NCBI GenBank assembly: GCA_947500385.1
Contig: CANMSA010000013.1
Coordinates: 62,001-126,000 of the forward strand
Direction: 5' to 3'
Length of the DNA stretch: 64,000 nucleotides
Source: an uncultured Flavobacteriaceae bacterium
GTDB taxonomy: Bacteria; Bacteroidota; Bacteroidia; Flavobacteriales; Flavobacteriaceae
Shown here: in pieces, positions 1-9,179 of the stretch
How positions within the stretch are numbered: the first letter of the stretch is position 1
Layout of the letters: every line of letters starts with the position of its first letter
Translations under genes and position numbers: made by a program
The notes under the pieces: model-generated
Database searches by the model: none
Seen by the model: the letters and a program-made list of their open reading frames with translations, nothing else
What the model was told of the DNA's origin: nothing

Positions 1-603
1 CCCGACAAGCAAACTTTCCAATGCCAAGGTATCCACTCCACATAAAATAGCCAGCTCGTCTCCGAAACGATTTCTTAGACGACCAATATTGGTGATATCG
101 CGCGTAGATTCCTTAACAGCCTGAATCGTCTTTACGGTTATCAACTCCTCGAACATGCGAACGGTCACTTCTATCTTATAATCTACTGGGTTGTTGTAAA
201 TCATAATGGGCAAATTGCTATTGCGGGCAATTTCCTTAAAATAAACGACCGTTTCATAATCGGTAGACTTATAGCGCATTGGAGGTAACACCATCAAGGC
301 ATTGGCTCCGGCCTTTTCCGCCGATTGCGCCACCTCTATGGCAGCTTTTGTTGCCTGCTCGGCAATGGTCATAGTCACCGGAACGGTTCCGCTGGCCAAA
401 CCAACGGCTTCCCTAATAAGTGTTAACTTCTCTTGTTTTCGAAGGGTACTGGCTTCCCCCAAGGAACCACCCAAAATGATACCATGTACCCCGGCGTTCA
501 ACTGCGCTTTCATATTCTTACCGAACATCCCCAGGTCTAAACTATCGTCATCCTTGAACTTGGTGGTGACCGCTGGCATTATGCCTTTCCATTGTACTTT
601 CAT
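1..603 (-). CDS. Dihydrodipicolinate synthase family aldolase/lyase (C-terminus outside window)
   Basis: The N-terminal 201 residues of a class I (Schiff-base) aldolase of the DapA/N-acetylneuraminate lyase family are visible. They include a GGSLGE motif near residue 46 (the GTTGE-like loop), the tyrosine in IMIYNNP, and the Schiff-base lysine in AVKESTRDI. The start ATG (601-603) lies about 26 bases after a TAnnTTTG box. About 100 C-terminal residues are missing at the window edge. The gene diverges from an AraC regulator, the arrangement seen in Bacteroidota catabolic clusters such as hydroxyproline degradation. That substrate is an inference; true DapA or a sugar-acid aldolase remains possible. 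Confidence 0.9.
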   Translation of the reverse strand, partial: MKVQWKGIMPAVTTKFKDDDSLDLGMFGKNMKAQLNAGVHGIILGGSLGEASTLRKQEKLTLIREAVGLASGTVPVTMTIAEQATKAAIEVAQSAEKAGANALMVLPPMRYKSTDYETVVYFKEIARNSNLPIMIYNNPVDYKIEVTVRMFEELITVKTIQAVKESTRDITNIGRLRNRFGDELAILCGVDTLALESLLVG

Positions 604-628
604 ATCGGGTATCTTTTCAAATTTACAA

Positions 629-636
629 CAAAAATA
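629..636 (-). promoter_or_regulatory. -7 promoter box (TATTTTTG) for the aldolase gene
   Basis: Read on the minus strand this is a perfect TAnnTTTG, the Bacteroidota sigma-A -7 consensus, 26 bases before the ATG at 603. The -33 position would fall on the AAAATAG box at 652-658. Confidence 0.6.
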
Positions 637-651
637 ACCGTCTTCTTGCTC

Positions 652-691
652 AAAATAGTACGCTCATTTTATCCAAAATAGAGACTATTTT
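652..691. promoter_or_regulatory. Candidate AraC operator: repeated AAAATAG boxes
   Basis: AAAATAG occurs at 652-658 and again at 675-681, 23 bases apart (about two helical turns). It is followed by its inverted copy CTATTTT at 685-691 with a 3-base spacer. The spacing is typical of AraC-family half-sites, and the first box overlaps the expected -33 region of the aldolase gene. That it binds the adjacent regulator is inference. Confidence 0.45.
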
Positions 692-747
692 AACCTAAAA
701 TATCCAATTAATCCATTTACATGTTAAAATTGAGTTATTTTAGAGCC

Positions 748-1617
748 ATGAAAGTACTACCCTTTCGAATTCCAAAAACCGCAGATCACAACCTTATTGT
801 GCAAGTTGACAAGGGACCGTCGTTTTACAAACTGCTCCATCAGCACGAAGAAATTCAATTAAGCTACATCGTATCGGGCCAAGGTACCCTTGTTTTGTCC
901 GACAGCCTCCATGATTTTGCCTCCGGTGACGTTTTTATGATCGGAGGCAATATGCCACATCTTTTTAAAAGTATGCGGGATATCGAATCAGCCCACATGA
1001 TTTCCGTGTTTTTCACCAAAGACAGTCTTGGTAGCGGGTTTTTTAGTATTCCAGAAATGGATGAGCCAAGTAGCCTGATCAAGGCTGCATCGAACGGACT
1101 TAAGCTACAGTCGCATTTCGAGACCGTTCATTCCTATATGCTTGCACTGCCAGTAGCAGCCAAGTTTGATCGGTTGTTGTTATTTTTGAAACTGCTGCAC
1201 ACGCTTACCAAAGCAGAAAAACTAACATTGGCCGACTACGTTTCTTCGAAGGTCTTGACTTCCATCGAGGGGCAACGATTGCAATCGGTGTTCGACTATG
1301 CCGTAACCAATTTTGCAAAAGAGGTGAATTTGGGGTCGGTTTCTCACCTAGCACATATGACCCCACCTGCATTCTGTCGATTTTTTAAGCAACATACAAA
1401 CAAGACCTTTTTCGAGTTCTTGATCGAACTAAGAATTGCACATGCTTGCCAATTATTAACCTCTAACACCAAGTTATCGATAATCGAAATTGCTGAAAAT
1501 TCGGGCTTCGGTTCAATTTCAAATTTCAATCGCAGATTTAAAAAAGTAAAAGGGACCACCCCATCGGCGTACAGAAGGGCACTGAAAGCGCATTCTTACT
1601 ATCTGTTTCAAGGATAA
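748..1617 (+). CDS. AraC family transcriptional regulator
   Basis: The protein has an N-terminal cupin-like sensing domain (residues about 20-110, with HQHEEIQLSYI and a GDVFMIGGNMPH strand) and a C-terminal pair of AraC helix-turn-helix motifs (about 185-285, with MTPPAFCRFFKQHT and the signature GFGSISNFNRRFKK). The ATG at 748 is preferred over 721 because the family typically begins MKVLPF and the earlier ATG lies within the upstream A/T-rich box region. It diverges from the aldolase gene, so local control of that gene is likely. The effector is unknown. Confidence 0.9.
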   Translation: MKVLPFRIPKTADHNLIVQVDKGPSFYKLLHQHEEIQLSYIVSGQGTLVLSDSLHDFASGDVFMIGGNMPHLFKSMRDIESAHMISVFFTKDSLGSGFFSIPEMDEPSSLIKAASNGLKLQSHFETVHSYMLALPVAAKFDRLLLFLKLLHTLTKAEKLTLADYVSSKVLTSIEGQRLQSVFDYAVTNFAKEVNLGSVSHLAHMTPPAFCRFFKQHTNKTFFEFLIELRIAHACQLLTSNTKLSIIEIAENSGFGSISNFNRRFKKVKGTTPSAYRRALKAHSYYLFQG

Positions 1618-1685
1618 TGTACCTACCACCTGCCGATGCAAGCGTTCAATTTAGGCTTCGTACAATTCCTTAGTACTATTTTCAC

Positions 1686-1693
1686 TATTTTTG
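1686..1693 (+). promoter_or_regulatory. -7 promoter box (TATTTTTG) for the M28 peptidase
   Basis: Perfect TAnnTTTG, 30 bases before the ATG at 1724. It supports that start over the upstream TTG at 1691, which would overlap the promoter. Confidence 0.55.
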
Positions 1694-1723
1694 GACAATT
1701 TTGTACACAATAATTTAGAAAAA

Positions 1724-3274
1724 ATGAAAAAAGTTGCACTCCTCATCGTTGGCTTGGTCCTCGGCTGTAATTCTTCTCAGAAAACAGTAGAGGAAACCGT
1801 TGAAAAGATAGGCTCGGAAACCTATGTTGAATCTATTACAGAAGTTGATTTAAAAGAACACCTCTATACTTATGCTTCCGACGAATTTGAAGGAAGGGAA
1901 ACGGGGCAGCCTGGGCAAAAAAAGGCGGTGGCCTATATTAAAGCCTATTATCAAAAGTTGGGAATTCCTGCGGCCAAAGGAGGAGATGACTATTTTCAAA
2001 AAGTACCATTGGAAGTGATGAAATTGCCCGTTGGTTCGATGTCTATTGAAGATACGGAATATGTATTGGGGGAAGATTTTTTGACCTTTTCCTCGAATCA
2101 GGGTTCCTTTGAGGAGATTTTGTATGTTGGCTATGGCATCGAAGAGGGGGATTATTCGGATTATCAAAATATTGATGTCGTTGATAAGTTGGTCCTGGTA
2201 AAGGCCGGTGAGCCTATGAAAGAGGATGGTACTTATGTACTCTCCGGAACTACAGAGGCATCGGCATGGAGCAATATGTCCGAAGCTATCGAGAAACGAA
2301 ATGAACTTGCCAAAAGCAAGGGGGCAAAGGGCATGCTTTACCTAGATGCGCAAAACTATCCCCGTTTCAAGCGGTATTTCGATTACATGAAGCTTAACGA
2401 CAGCGGACAAATGTCTATTAAAAAGGAGGAAGAAGATGGCTTCTTCCAAATTTTTCTAACCGATGGAATGGCAAAAAGTATTTTGACAGATATTGAAACC
2501 AACAGCAAGCCCACCGTTATTGACAAAACGACCAAAGTAGATTTAAAAGCGGACAACAATCAAGTAGATTCTGAAAATGTTGCGGCCATTTTGAAAGGGA
2601 GCAAAAAACCAGATGAGTATGTGGTTCTCTCTTCGCACTTAGACCATATTGGTGTAACCGCAGATGGTCAAGTAAATAATGGTGCCGATGATGATGGTTC
2701 GGGAACTGTAGCCCTTTTGGAAATAGCAGAAGCTTTTAAAAAAGCGGCGGACGCGGGGCATGGCCCGGAAAGATCCATCGTGTTTTTACATGTAACTGGG
2801 GAAGAAAAAGGGTTGTTGGGTTCACAGTACTATACCGATCAAGAGCCTATTTTTCCATTAGCCCAGACGGTGGCCAATCTTAATATTGATATGATCGGGC
2901 GCATAGACCCTAAAAGAGAGGGCGACCGTAACTATATTTATCTTATTGGGTCTGACAAATTAAGTACCGAATTACATGAGCTTTCGGAGGAGGTCAATGA
3001 AAAGTACATGAATATTGAGTTAGACTATACCTACAATGATGAAAACGATCCGAATCGTTTTTACTACCGTAGTGATCACTACAATTTTGCCAAAAATAAT
3101 ATTCCAATTATATTCTATTTTAACGGTACTCATGACGACTATCACCGTCCTGGGGATACACCTGATAAAATCAATTACGACTTGTTGCAGAACAGAAGTC
3201 GATTGGTTTTTCACACGGCTTGGGAAATAGCCAATAGAGAAGCACGTTTAATCGTAGATAAGACGGCACCGTAA
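1724..3274 (+). CDS. M28 family zinc peptidase, lipoprotein
   Basis: A secreted metallo-aminopeptidase of family M28. The N-terminus is a lipoprotein signal with lipobox LVLGC, so the mature protein should be membrane-anchored. A PA-like insert precedes the catalytic domain. Zinc ligands and catalytic residues are visible in order: SHLDHIG (His, Asp), NNGADDDGSGT (bridging Asp), TGEEKGLLGS (catalytic Glu and ligand Glu), NIDMIGR (Asp) and HDDYHRPGDT (His). The length of 516 residues is normal for the Bacteroidota members. It is a single-gene unit ending in a terminator. It probably takes part in peptide scavenging. Confidence 0.93.
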   Translation: MKKVALLIVGLVLGCNSSQKTVEETVEKIGSETYVESITEVDLKEHLYTYASDEFEGRETGQPGQKKAVAYIKAYYQKLGIPAAKGGDDYFQKVPLEVMKLPVGSMSIEDTEYVLGEDFLTFSSNQGSFEEILYVGYGIEEGDYSDYQNIDVVDKLVLVKAGEPMKEDGTYVLSGTTEASAWSNMSEAIEKRNELAKSKGAKGMLYLDAQNYPRFKRYFDYMKLNDSGQMSIKKEEEDGFFQIFLTDGMAKSILTDIETNSKPTVIDKTTKVDLKADNNQVDSENVAAILKGSKKPDEYVVLSSHLDHIGVTADGQVNNGADDDGSGTVALLEIAEAFKKAADAGHGPERSIVFLHVTGEEKGLLGSQYYTDQEPIFPLAQTVANLNIDMIGRIDPKREGDRNYIYLIGSDKLSTELHELSEEVNEKYMNIELDYTYNDENDPNRFYYRSDHYNFAKNNIPIIFYFNGTHDDYHRPGDTPDKINYDLLQNRSRLVFHTAWEIANREARLIVDKTAP

Positions 3275-3293
3275 ATATAAAATACGCATTCTT

Positions 3294-3330
3294 AAAAAAG
3301 CTGTCTTACATCCATAAGGCGGCTTTTTTT
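3294..3330 (+). terminator. Rho-independent terminator after the M28 gene
   Basis: The A-run plus GCTGTC pairs with GGCGGC plus a seven-T run (two G-T pairs in the stem), 20 bases after the stop codon. Confidence 0.75.
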
Positions 3331-3345
3331 ACTTCCTTAATAGTC

Positions 3346-3376
3346 ACAAAAAAACCCTGACCAAAACGATCAGGGT
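3346..3376 (-). terminator. Terminator downstream of tRNA-His
   Basis: On the minus strand ACCCTGA and TCAGGGT form a seven-base-pair hairpin followed directly by a T-run, 12 bases after the tRNA 3' end. Confidence 0.75.
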
Positions 3377-3387
3377 CTGTATTTTTG

Positions 3388-3462
3388 GGTGGAAGACCGG
3401 TTTCGAACCGGCGACCTCTGGTACCACAAACCAGCGCTCTAACCAGCTGAGCTACAACCACC
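3388..3462 (-). tRNA. tRNA-His (GTG)
   Basis: On the minus strand the cloverleaf is clear: D stem GCTC/GAGC, anticodon stem CTGGT/ACCAG around loop TTGTGGT (anticodon GTG = His), and T stem GCCGG/CCGGT with TTCGAAA. The extra G(-1) opposite C73, diagnostic for tRNA-His, is encoded at 3462. CCA is not encoded. The acceptor stem GTGGTTG/CTTCCAC has two adjacent T-T mismatches at positions 5-68 and 6-67. Confidence 0.93.
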
Positions 3463-3477
3463 ATTTGTAAGCGATTG

Positions 3478-3485
3478 CAAAGGTA
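3478..3485 (-). promoter_or_regulatory. -7 promoter box (TACCTTTG) for tRNA-His
   Basis: Perfect TAnnTTTG on the minus strand, 16 bases upstream of the tRNA 5' end. Confidence 0.65.
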
Positions 3486-3720
3486 ATTTTTTTTGACTGA
3501 TCTTTCAAAATAAATAACTGCTTATTTTTTGGATATCCTAATACGTTTCTATCTTCATCCCTGAAGGGATCGGATTGCATAAAAAACGAGTCAATTTCAA
3601 CAAAACATCGATAAACTACATCATTTTAAGGTTCAAACACACAAAAAACGGTCATACACAACATTATTTAGAAAAAAAGAACCTCACAAGGTATTTTAGC
3701 CAGCAGTTATTGATAGCACC

Positions 3721-5811
3721 ATGTCCCAGGTCAAAAATCACTTTCCCAATATATACCCTTCAAAAGGAACCGGTGTCCTATTGATGATTTTTCTGCTCTT
3801 TGGCTGTCTCAAAAGTAATGGGCAACAAGATGGTAAACCGAATGTGCTTCGAACAATTACCGCCATGCAACAAGCGGAGGGATTTTCAGTGAAAGACACC
3901 CTTTACATCGACTTGTTAAATAAGTTAGCGACCTCCAAACGTTTTTATAAAACAGATAGCCTTCTATTGGTCGCCAAGAAAGCACTCTCGTATAGTAGGG
4001 AGGCCGATTACCCCTTGGGAGAATGCAAGGCCTTGTTAAATCTAGGGGATTACTACTCCGACAAAGGAGCTTCCAAGGAAGCCATTACACATTACAAATC
4101 GGCACAGGGAATCGCTGAAAATTTAGAAAATCATTCCCTTGACATTAGCACCCAAAACAACCTTGCCGGCGAGTACACCTATAAAGGGGATTATGCCAAC
4201 GCGTTAAACCGCTATTTAGAAGCATTGGAATTGGCCGAGGAGCATGAAAAAAACACAATGCGGTCTATCATCACCGAAAACATTGCCAACCTCTATGCCT
4301 CCCAAAAAGACTATGAACAAGCCCTCTTTTTTTACAAAAAAGTAAAGAAAATCAACGAACAATTGAACGACCCTATCAGTTCTGCACAAACCTTTGCCAA
4401 TATGGGGTCTATTTATGCTGATATGGGTAAATTAGAGTATGCCATGTTCAATGCAAACAGTAGCATCTCTATATTTGAAAAAGAAGAATTGACGGATTGG
4501 CTGGCCTATGCCTACGAGGTAAAGGGAAAAATATACCTCAAACAAAAGAAGTATGATTGGGCTCTTTTCTGGTATAACCAAGGAGAGTTACTGCATAAGA
4601 CCTTGGAAGATGACCGCGGGGAGATCGATTTGCTCAATGGCATAGCAGAGACCTATCTAGGGCTTCAAAAAGATAGTCTTTCCCAGCAATATGCCATACG
4701 AGCATTTGAAATTTCTACCCGAATCAACTTTACCGAAGGAAGGCAAAAGTGTGCCAAGACGTTGTATAAAATCAGTAAAAATAATAAGGACTATGCTCAG
4801 GCACTTACATATCATGAGTTATTCCAACAATTATCCGACACGATTTCCCAAGTTGAAAATCAAAAAAGTCTGGCCTTATTAAAAACAAAGTCAGAATACG
4901 AGCATCAAAAAACGGAGTTGATCCTAGAAAATGAAAAAGAACTTGCTACGCAAAGAAACTATGTGAATTTGGCACTGGCCATTCTACTTATTTTTATCAT
5001 CGTTACCTTCTTAGTGCATCGAAGCGAGAAAGTACTCAAAACCCTCAACGAAGAGTTAAAGGTGAAAACGAAACATCTCGAAAAAAATGAAGTAGAACTC
5101 AAAAAATTAAACGAGACCAAGAACAAACTATTCTCTATTGTAGCACATGATCTTCGCGGACCCATTGGAGCTTTTCAAGGCCTGTTGAACCTTTTAAGGA
5201 ACGGGGAGATCAAAAATAAGGAGTTTATGGACTTTATTCCGAAACTGGGGCATGACATCGACCATATCTCTTTCACTTTAAACAATTTGCTAAGTTGGGG
5301 ACAGGCACAAATGAACGGATTGATTACCAAACCTTCTATTATTTCAATAGATACCATTGTTGCGGAAAACATACATTTATTATCGGAAACCGCTACTAAT
5401 AAATCAATCAAGTTGGCTAGCCAAATTCCTGAGAATACAATGGCATGGACCGATGGTGACCAAATAGATATTGTGATCCGGAACCTGATCAGCAATGCTA
5501 TCAAATTCACCCCTAAAAATGGGATGGTCACTGTAGGTGCGCAGGAAAAAACGGATTACTGGGAAATATTCGTTCGGGATACGGGTATCGGAATGGGACA
5601 AGAAACCATTGACAAGGTTTTTGAAGAAAACACCAATATCACCACCTACGGTACCGAGAACGAAAAAGGAACGGGCCTAGGACTTTCGCTTTGTAAGGAA
5701 ATGGTCGAAAAGAACAATGGTACCATATGGGTTGATAGTTTACCGCAGCGGGGAAGTTGTTTTTACTTTACGGTACCCAAGGCTAAAAAACAATACAAAA
5801 GAACAGGCTAA
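3721..5811 (+). CDS. TPR-containing sensor histidine kinase
   Basis: The N-terminus carries a hydrophobic signal or anchor (residues about 18-32) ending in a possible lipobox LLFGC. It is followed by about six tetratricopeptide-type repeats (60-380) expected to lie in the periplasm, one transmembrane helix (about 415-435), a coiled coil, the HisKA domain with FSIVAHDLRGP (phosphoacceptor His) and the HATPase domain with N box NLISNAIKFT, G1 DTGIGMG and G2 GTGLGLSLC. There is no receiver domain and no adjacent response regulator. This architecture is common in Flavobacteriia. The signal is unknown. Its stop overlaps the convergent bshB1 stop by four bases. Confidence 0.92.
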   Translation: MSQVKNHFPNIYPSKGTGVLLMIFLLFGCLKSNGQQDGKPNVLRTITAMQQAEGFSVKDTLYIDLLNKLATSKRFYKTDSLLLVAKKALSYSREADYPLGECKALLNLGDYYSDKGASKEAITHYKSAQGIAENLENHSLDISTQNNLAGEYTYKGDYANALNRYLEALELAEEHEKNTMRSIITENIANLYASQKDYEQALFFYKKVKKINEQLNDPISSAQTFANMGSIYADMGKLEYAMFNANSSISIFEKEELTDWLAYAYEVKGKIYLKQKKYDWALFWYNQGELLHKTLEDDRGEIDLLNGIAETYLGLQKDSLSQQYAIRAFEISTRINFTEGRQKCAKTLYKISKNNKDYAQALTYHELFQQLSDTISQVENQKSLALLKTKSEYEHQKTELILENEKELATQRNYVNLALAILLIFIIVTFLVHRSEKVLKTLNEELKVKTKHLEKNEVELKKLNETKNKLFSIVAHDLRGPIGAFQGLLNLLRNGEIKNKEFMDFIPKLGHDIDHISFTLNNLLSWGQAQMNGLITKPSIISIDTIVAENIHLLSETATNKSIKLASQIPENTMAWTDGDQIDIVIRNLISNAIKFTPKNGMVTVGAQEKTDYWEIFVRDTGIGMGQETIDKVFEENTNITTYGTENEKGTGLGLSLCKEMVEKNNGTIWVDSLPQRGSCFYFTVPKAKKQYKRTG

Positions 5812-6527
5812 ATCAGGTTTTCCAAGCTATCTACCGCTACAAAACGTTCCACGTTGAAACCCTCGGCATAGTCAACCCCTATCATACGCCCTAAATCGCG
5901 TGCACGGTAATTAATGCTATCAATAAAATTCTTACTGCTAATGGGGGTTTCAGGCTCCTCACTATTCGGGTCATAAAACTGTGATCCATATGCCAAAATT
6001 GCTTTTGTTTTTTCTGTGATATATCCTGAAACATCTACCACAAAATCAGGGTCGAGGTTTTTCCATTGAATATAATGATAAACCACCTTGGGACGCCAAG
6101 CTTCTTGGGGCTTCCCATCGGGATGTTTCGTTTCAATCTTAACCAAACCACTTAAAAAACAGGCGTCGCTTACCAAATTACTACCTTTGCCATGGTCAAT
6201 ATGACGATCATCAATCGCGTTGCACAGCACAATTTCAGGTTTGTATTTGCGAACCATGTCTATCACCGCCATCTGGTGCTGACGGTCATTGCTAAAAAAT
6301 CCATCGGCAAAACCCAGATTTTCCCGAACGGAAACTCCCAGTATTTTGGCAGCTGCGGCCGCTTCCTTATCACGTATTTCGGCAGTACCCCTAGTACCAA
6401 GCTCTCCTCTTGTAAGGTCTACGATGCCTACTTTTTTTCCTTTGGCAATTTCTTTTGCAATAGTGGCGCCGGCGCCCAGCTCAACATCGTCGGGGTGCGC
6501 CCCAAAGGCCAATATGTCTAATTTCAT
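5808..6527 (-). CDS. bshB1: Bacillithiol biosynthesis deacetylase BshB1
   Basis: A PIG-L/LmbE-type zinc deacetylase that removes the acetyl group from GlcNAc-malate in bacillithiol synthesis. The zinc motif AHPDDVELG lies at residues 9-17, and DDRHIDHGKG supplies the second histidine pair. Length (239) and the strand pattern match BshB1. The start MKLDILAFGAH at 6527 is preferred over an in-frame ATG at 6554, because the latter overlaps the upstream gene and adds residues not found in the family. It lies 23 bases downstream of the Cys/Met enzyme gene and is probably cotranscribed with it, which fits thiol metabolism. Confidence 0.95.
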   Translation of the reverse strand: MKLDILAFGAHPDDVELGAGATIAKEIAKGKKVGIVDLTRGELGTRGTAEIRDKEAAAAAKILGVSVRENLGFADGFFSNDRQHQMAVIDMVRKYKPEIVLCNAIDDRHIDHGKGSNLVSDACFLSGLVKIETKHPDGKPQEAWRPKVVYHYIQWKNLDPDFVVDVSGYITEKTKAILAYGSQFYDPNSEEPETPISSKNFIDSINYRARDLGRMIGVDYAEGFNVERFVAVDSLENLI

Positions 6528-6550
6528 TCCATCTATTTTATAGGACGTGA

Positions 6551-7726
6551 TCAATGGGTCGTTGCAACCACGGTAGACCTTACTTTTTCCAAGGCCTGTT
6601 CAATATCTTCGATTAAATCTTCTACTTCTTCAATTCCTACGGAAAAACGAATAAGCCCATCCTTGATACCCTGCCGCTCGCGCTCTTCCGCTCCCAAAAG
6701 CGCGTGTGAGGTTTGTGTCGGGGATAGGACGGTACTTTCGACCCCGGCAAGACTCATAGAAGATTTAATAAGTTGCAATGCCTTTTGAAATTCCGAGGCA
6801 TCAAAACCGTCTTGTAGTTCAAAGGATAGCATACCACCAAATCCCTTCATCTGCTTCCTGGCCAATTCATGGTCTGGATGACTCGCCAACCCTGGATAGT
6901 ATACATTTTGGATATCTGCATGCTTATGGAGGTATTCGGCCATTTGAAGTGCATTGGTATTTTGTGCCCGAACCCGGATCCCCATTGTTTTGATGCTCCT
7001 TTCTAACAGCCATACGGTGTAATCGCTTAAACTACCTCCGAAATTTTTGGCCAGGTGAAAAATGCGTTCCATATACTCCTCGGTAGATGCAACCGCACCC
7101 GCACAAATATCCGAATGCCCACCCATATATTTAGTGGCACTATGGATCACCACATCAATCCCAAAATCGATTGGATTTTGATTTACCGGACTGGCAAAAG
7201 TATTATCGATCATGGAAACAATTCCATGCTTTTTCGCAATGTCCGCCACGGCCTTTAAATCAGTAATCGTCAACAAGGGGTTCGAAGGGGTTTCTACATA
7301 GATCACCTTGGTGTTTTCTTGCACTTTCGCCTCAAAATCTTCTGGCTGCAATCCGTCGGTAAAAGAATATAAAATACCATACTTTTCAAATTCTTCCGTT
7401 ACCAAATTATAGGTACCTCCATACAGTGTGCGCTGCAATACAATATGGTCTCCAGCACGCAGAAAAGCCATCATCGCAGTACTTACCGCCGCCATACCAC
7501 TGCCAAAAATCAAAGCAGCCTCTGCATGTTCAAGCGCAGCGACCTTCAAACACAAGGCCTCTTGATTTGGGGTATTGAAATACCGCGGATACCGCTTAAC
7601 GTCAACATCTTCAAAAGCATAGGAGGTACTCATATAAAGCGGCGAAATAGCACCTTTGAACTGTTCGTCGACTACTTCACCCACATGGGTACAAATGGTA
7701 TTTAATCCTTTTTTCTGTTGGTTCAT
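6551..7726 (-). CDS. Cys/Met metabolism PLP-dependent enzyme (cystathionine gamma-synthase / beta-lyase type)
   Basis: A fold-type I PLP enzyme of 391 residues. Visible family motifs are the cofactor loop FGSGMAAVST, the PLP-phosphate tyrosine in ISPLYMSTSYAFED, VIYVETPSNP, the PLP aspartate in MIDNTFASP and the Schiff-base lysine in HSATKYMGGHSD. The family covers cystathionine gamma-synthase, beta- and gamma-lyase, O-acylhomoserine sulfhydrylase and methionine gamma-lyase. The reaction cannot be assigned from sequence alone. Proximity to bshB1 suggests a role in supplying or recycling cysteine or homocysteine. Confidence 0.93.
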   Translation of the reverse strand: MNQQKKGLNTICTHVGEVVDEQFKGAISPLYMSTSYAFEDVDVKRYPRYFNTPNQEALCLKVAALEHAEAALIFGSGMAAVSTAMMAFLRAGDHIVLQRTLYGGTYNLVTEEFEKYGILYSFTDGLQPEDFEAKVQENTKVIYVETPSNPLLTITDLKAVADIAKKHGIVSMIDNTFASPVNQNPIDFGIDVVIHSATKYMGGHSDICAGAVASTEEYMERIFHLAKNFGGSLSDYTVWLLERSIKTMGIRVRAQNTNALQMAEYLHKHADIQNVYYPGLASHPDHELARKQMKGFGGMLSFELQDGFDASEFQKALQLIKSSMSLAGVESTVLSPTQTSHALLGAEERERQGIKDGLIRFSVGIEEVEDLIEDIEQALEKVRSTVVATTH

Positions 7727-7766
7727 ATCCGGGATTTTTTAAGAACAATAAAGTTACGAAATTCGG

Positions 7767-9179
7767 TTAGACTTGTACTCTTTTCCAGTTTCCTTTCTTA
7801 AACCATACCATCGCTATTATCGCTAACAATACCTCTGCCAAGGTAATGGCGGCAAAAACACCTACCGGCCCTGCTTCAAAGGTAATCGCAACCAGATACG
7901 CAAGTGGAAGTTGAAACAACCAGAAAGCCAATAAATTAATCTTTGTGGGAGTACCGGTATCCCCTGCCCCATTAAATGCTTGGGTCACTACCATCCCATA
8001 AGCATAGAAAACATAACCTGCGGCAATAATCTGTAAACATAGTCCGCCATTGGCCACGACTACCGGATCCTCATTGAACCAAGCCACAATGTCATAGGAG
8101 AAAAAGAGATATACCAGGGAGACCAATCCCATAAAAATGGCATTGTACTTCCCGGTTTTCCAGACGGATGTTTCTGCACGCCCAGGTTGTGCGGCCCCCA
8201 AGTTCTGACCAACCAAGGTCGCGGCAGCATTGCTCATTCCCCAAGAGGGCATTAATGTAAATAGCATTACCCGGATTGCGATGGTGTACCCTGCAAGGAC
8301 CTCACTTCCGAATTCTGACATGATGCGCATAAGGAATACCCAACTAGAGGTTCCTATGAGAAACTGTGCAATACCTCCAGAAGAAACTCTTAGCAGGTTG
8401 AACATTACCTTCAGGTTTAAAACCATATCGGCGAATCCTATTTTAATTCTGCTCCATCCAAAAAATAAGACGGCCAATTGGAACAAAACGGCCGTTCCCC
8501 TCCCAATATTGGTAGCGATGGCCGCTCCCATGACCCCATATTCAGGAATGGGGCCCCACCCAAAAATAAAAATTGGGTCCAGAATAATGTTGAGACCGTT
8601 GGAAAGTACCAAAGCCCACATAGCAATCGAGGCATCGCCAGCCCCCCTAAAAATTGCATTGATCAAGAATAGCAATAGAATGGTGATATTGCCGCCTAAC
8701 AAAAGCCGCGTATAGCCATAGCCTTCAGCAATTAAATCTGATTCCGCGCCCATTAGCGCAAGAATCTCTTTTGCAAAGATAAAACCAAGTGTGCCGACCA
8801 GAATAGAAACTACTGTCCCCAGCGCGATTGCCTGCACCGCGGCTTTTTGAGCGCCCGGTATATCTTTCTCTCCTATTCTACGAGCCACTACAGCGGTCGC
8901 CGCCATGCTTAGCCCAATGGCAACGGCATAGACCAGTGTCACTACTGATTCGGTAAGCCCAATGGTCGCCACGGCATTTACACTGACCTGCGATACATAG
9001 GCAATATCGACAATGGCGAAGATAGATTCCATCATCATCTCCAAAATCATCGGAATAGAAAGCATAAAAATTGCCTTGCGAATGCTCCCGGTAGTAAACT
9101 CTGTTTCTTTTCCGGTAACGGCGGCTATAAAAGACTTGAATAGGTTTTTAAGCGTAGGTGTATGTTGATTGTTCGTCAT
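7767..9179 (-). CDS. MATE family efflux transporter
   Basis: A 470-residue integral membrane protein with 12 predicted helices arranged as two six-helix halves, each opening with a MATE-like segment (IPMILEMMMESIFAIVDIAYVS in the first, a matching GIAQFLIGTSSWVFLMRIM stretch in the second). MATE proteins export cationic drugs, organic acids or flavins using H+ or Na+ gradients. Substrate is unknown. It follows ccsBA on the same strand but is preceded by its own promoter-like box and a strongly structured leader (9180-9304), so independent regulation is likely. Confidence 0.93.
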   Translation of the reverse strand: MTNNQHTPTLKNLFKSFIAAVTGKETEFTTGSIRKAIFMLSIPMILEMMMESIFAIVDIAYVSQVSVNAVATIGLTESVVTLVYAVAIGLSMAATAVVARRIGEKDIPGAQKAAVQAIALGTVVSILVGTLGFIFAKEILALMGAESDLIAEGYGYTRLLLGGNITILLLFLINAIFRGAGDASIAMWALVLSNGLNIILDPIFIFGWGPIPEYGVMGAAIATNIGRGTAVLFQLAVLFFGWSRIKIGFADMVLNLKVMFNLLRVSSGGIAQFLIGTSSWVFLMRIMSEFGSEVLAGYTIAIRVMLFTLMPSWGMSNAAATLVGQNLGAAQPGRAETSVWKTGKYNAIFMGLVSLVYLFFSYDIVAWFNEDPVVVANGGLCLQIIAAGYVFYAYGMVVTQAFNGAGDTGTPTKINLLAFWLFQLPLAYLVAITFEAGPVGVFAAITLAEVLLAIIAMVWFKKGNWKRVQV

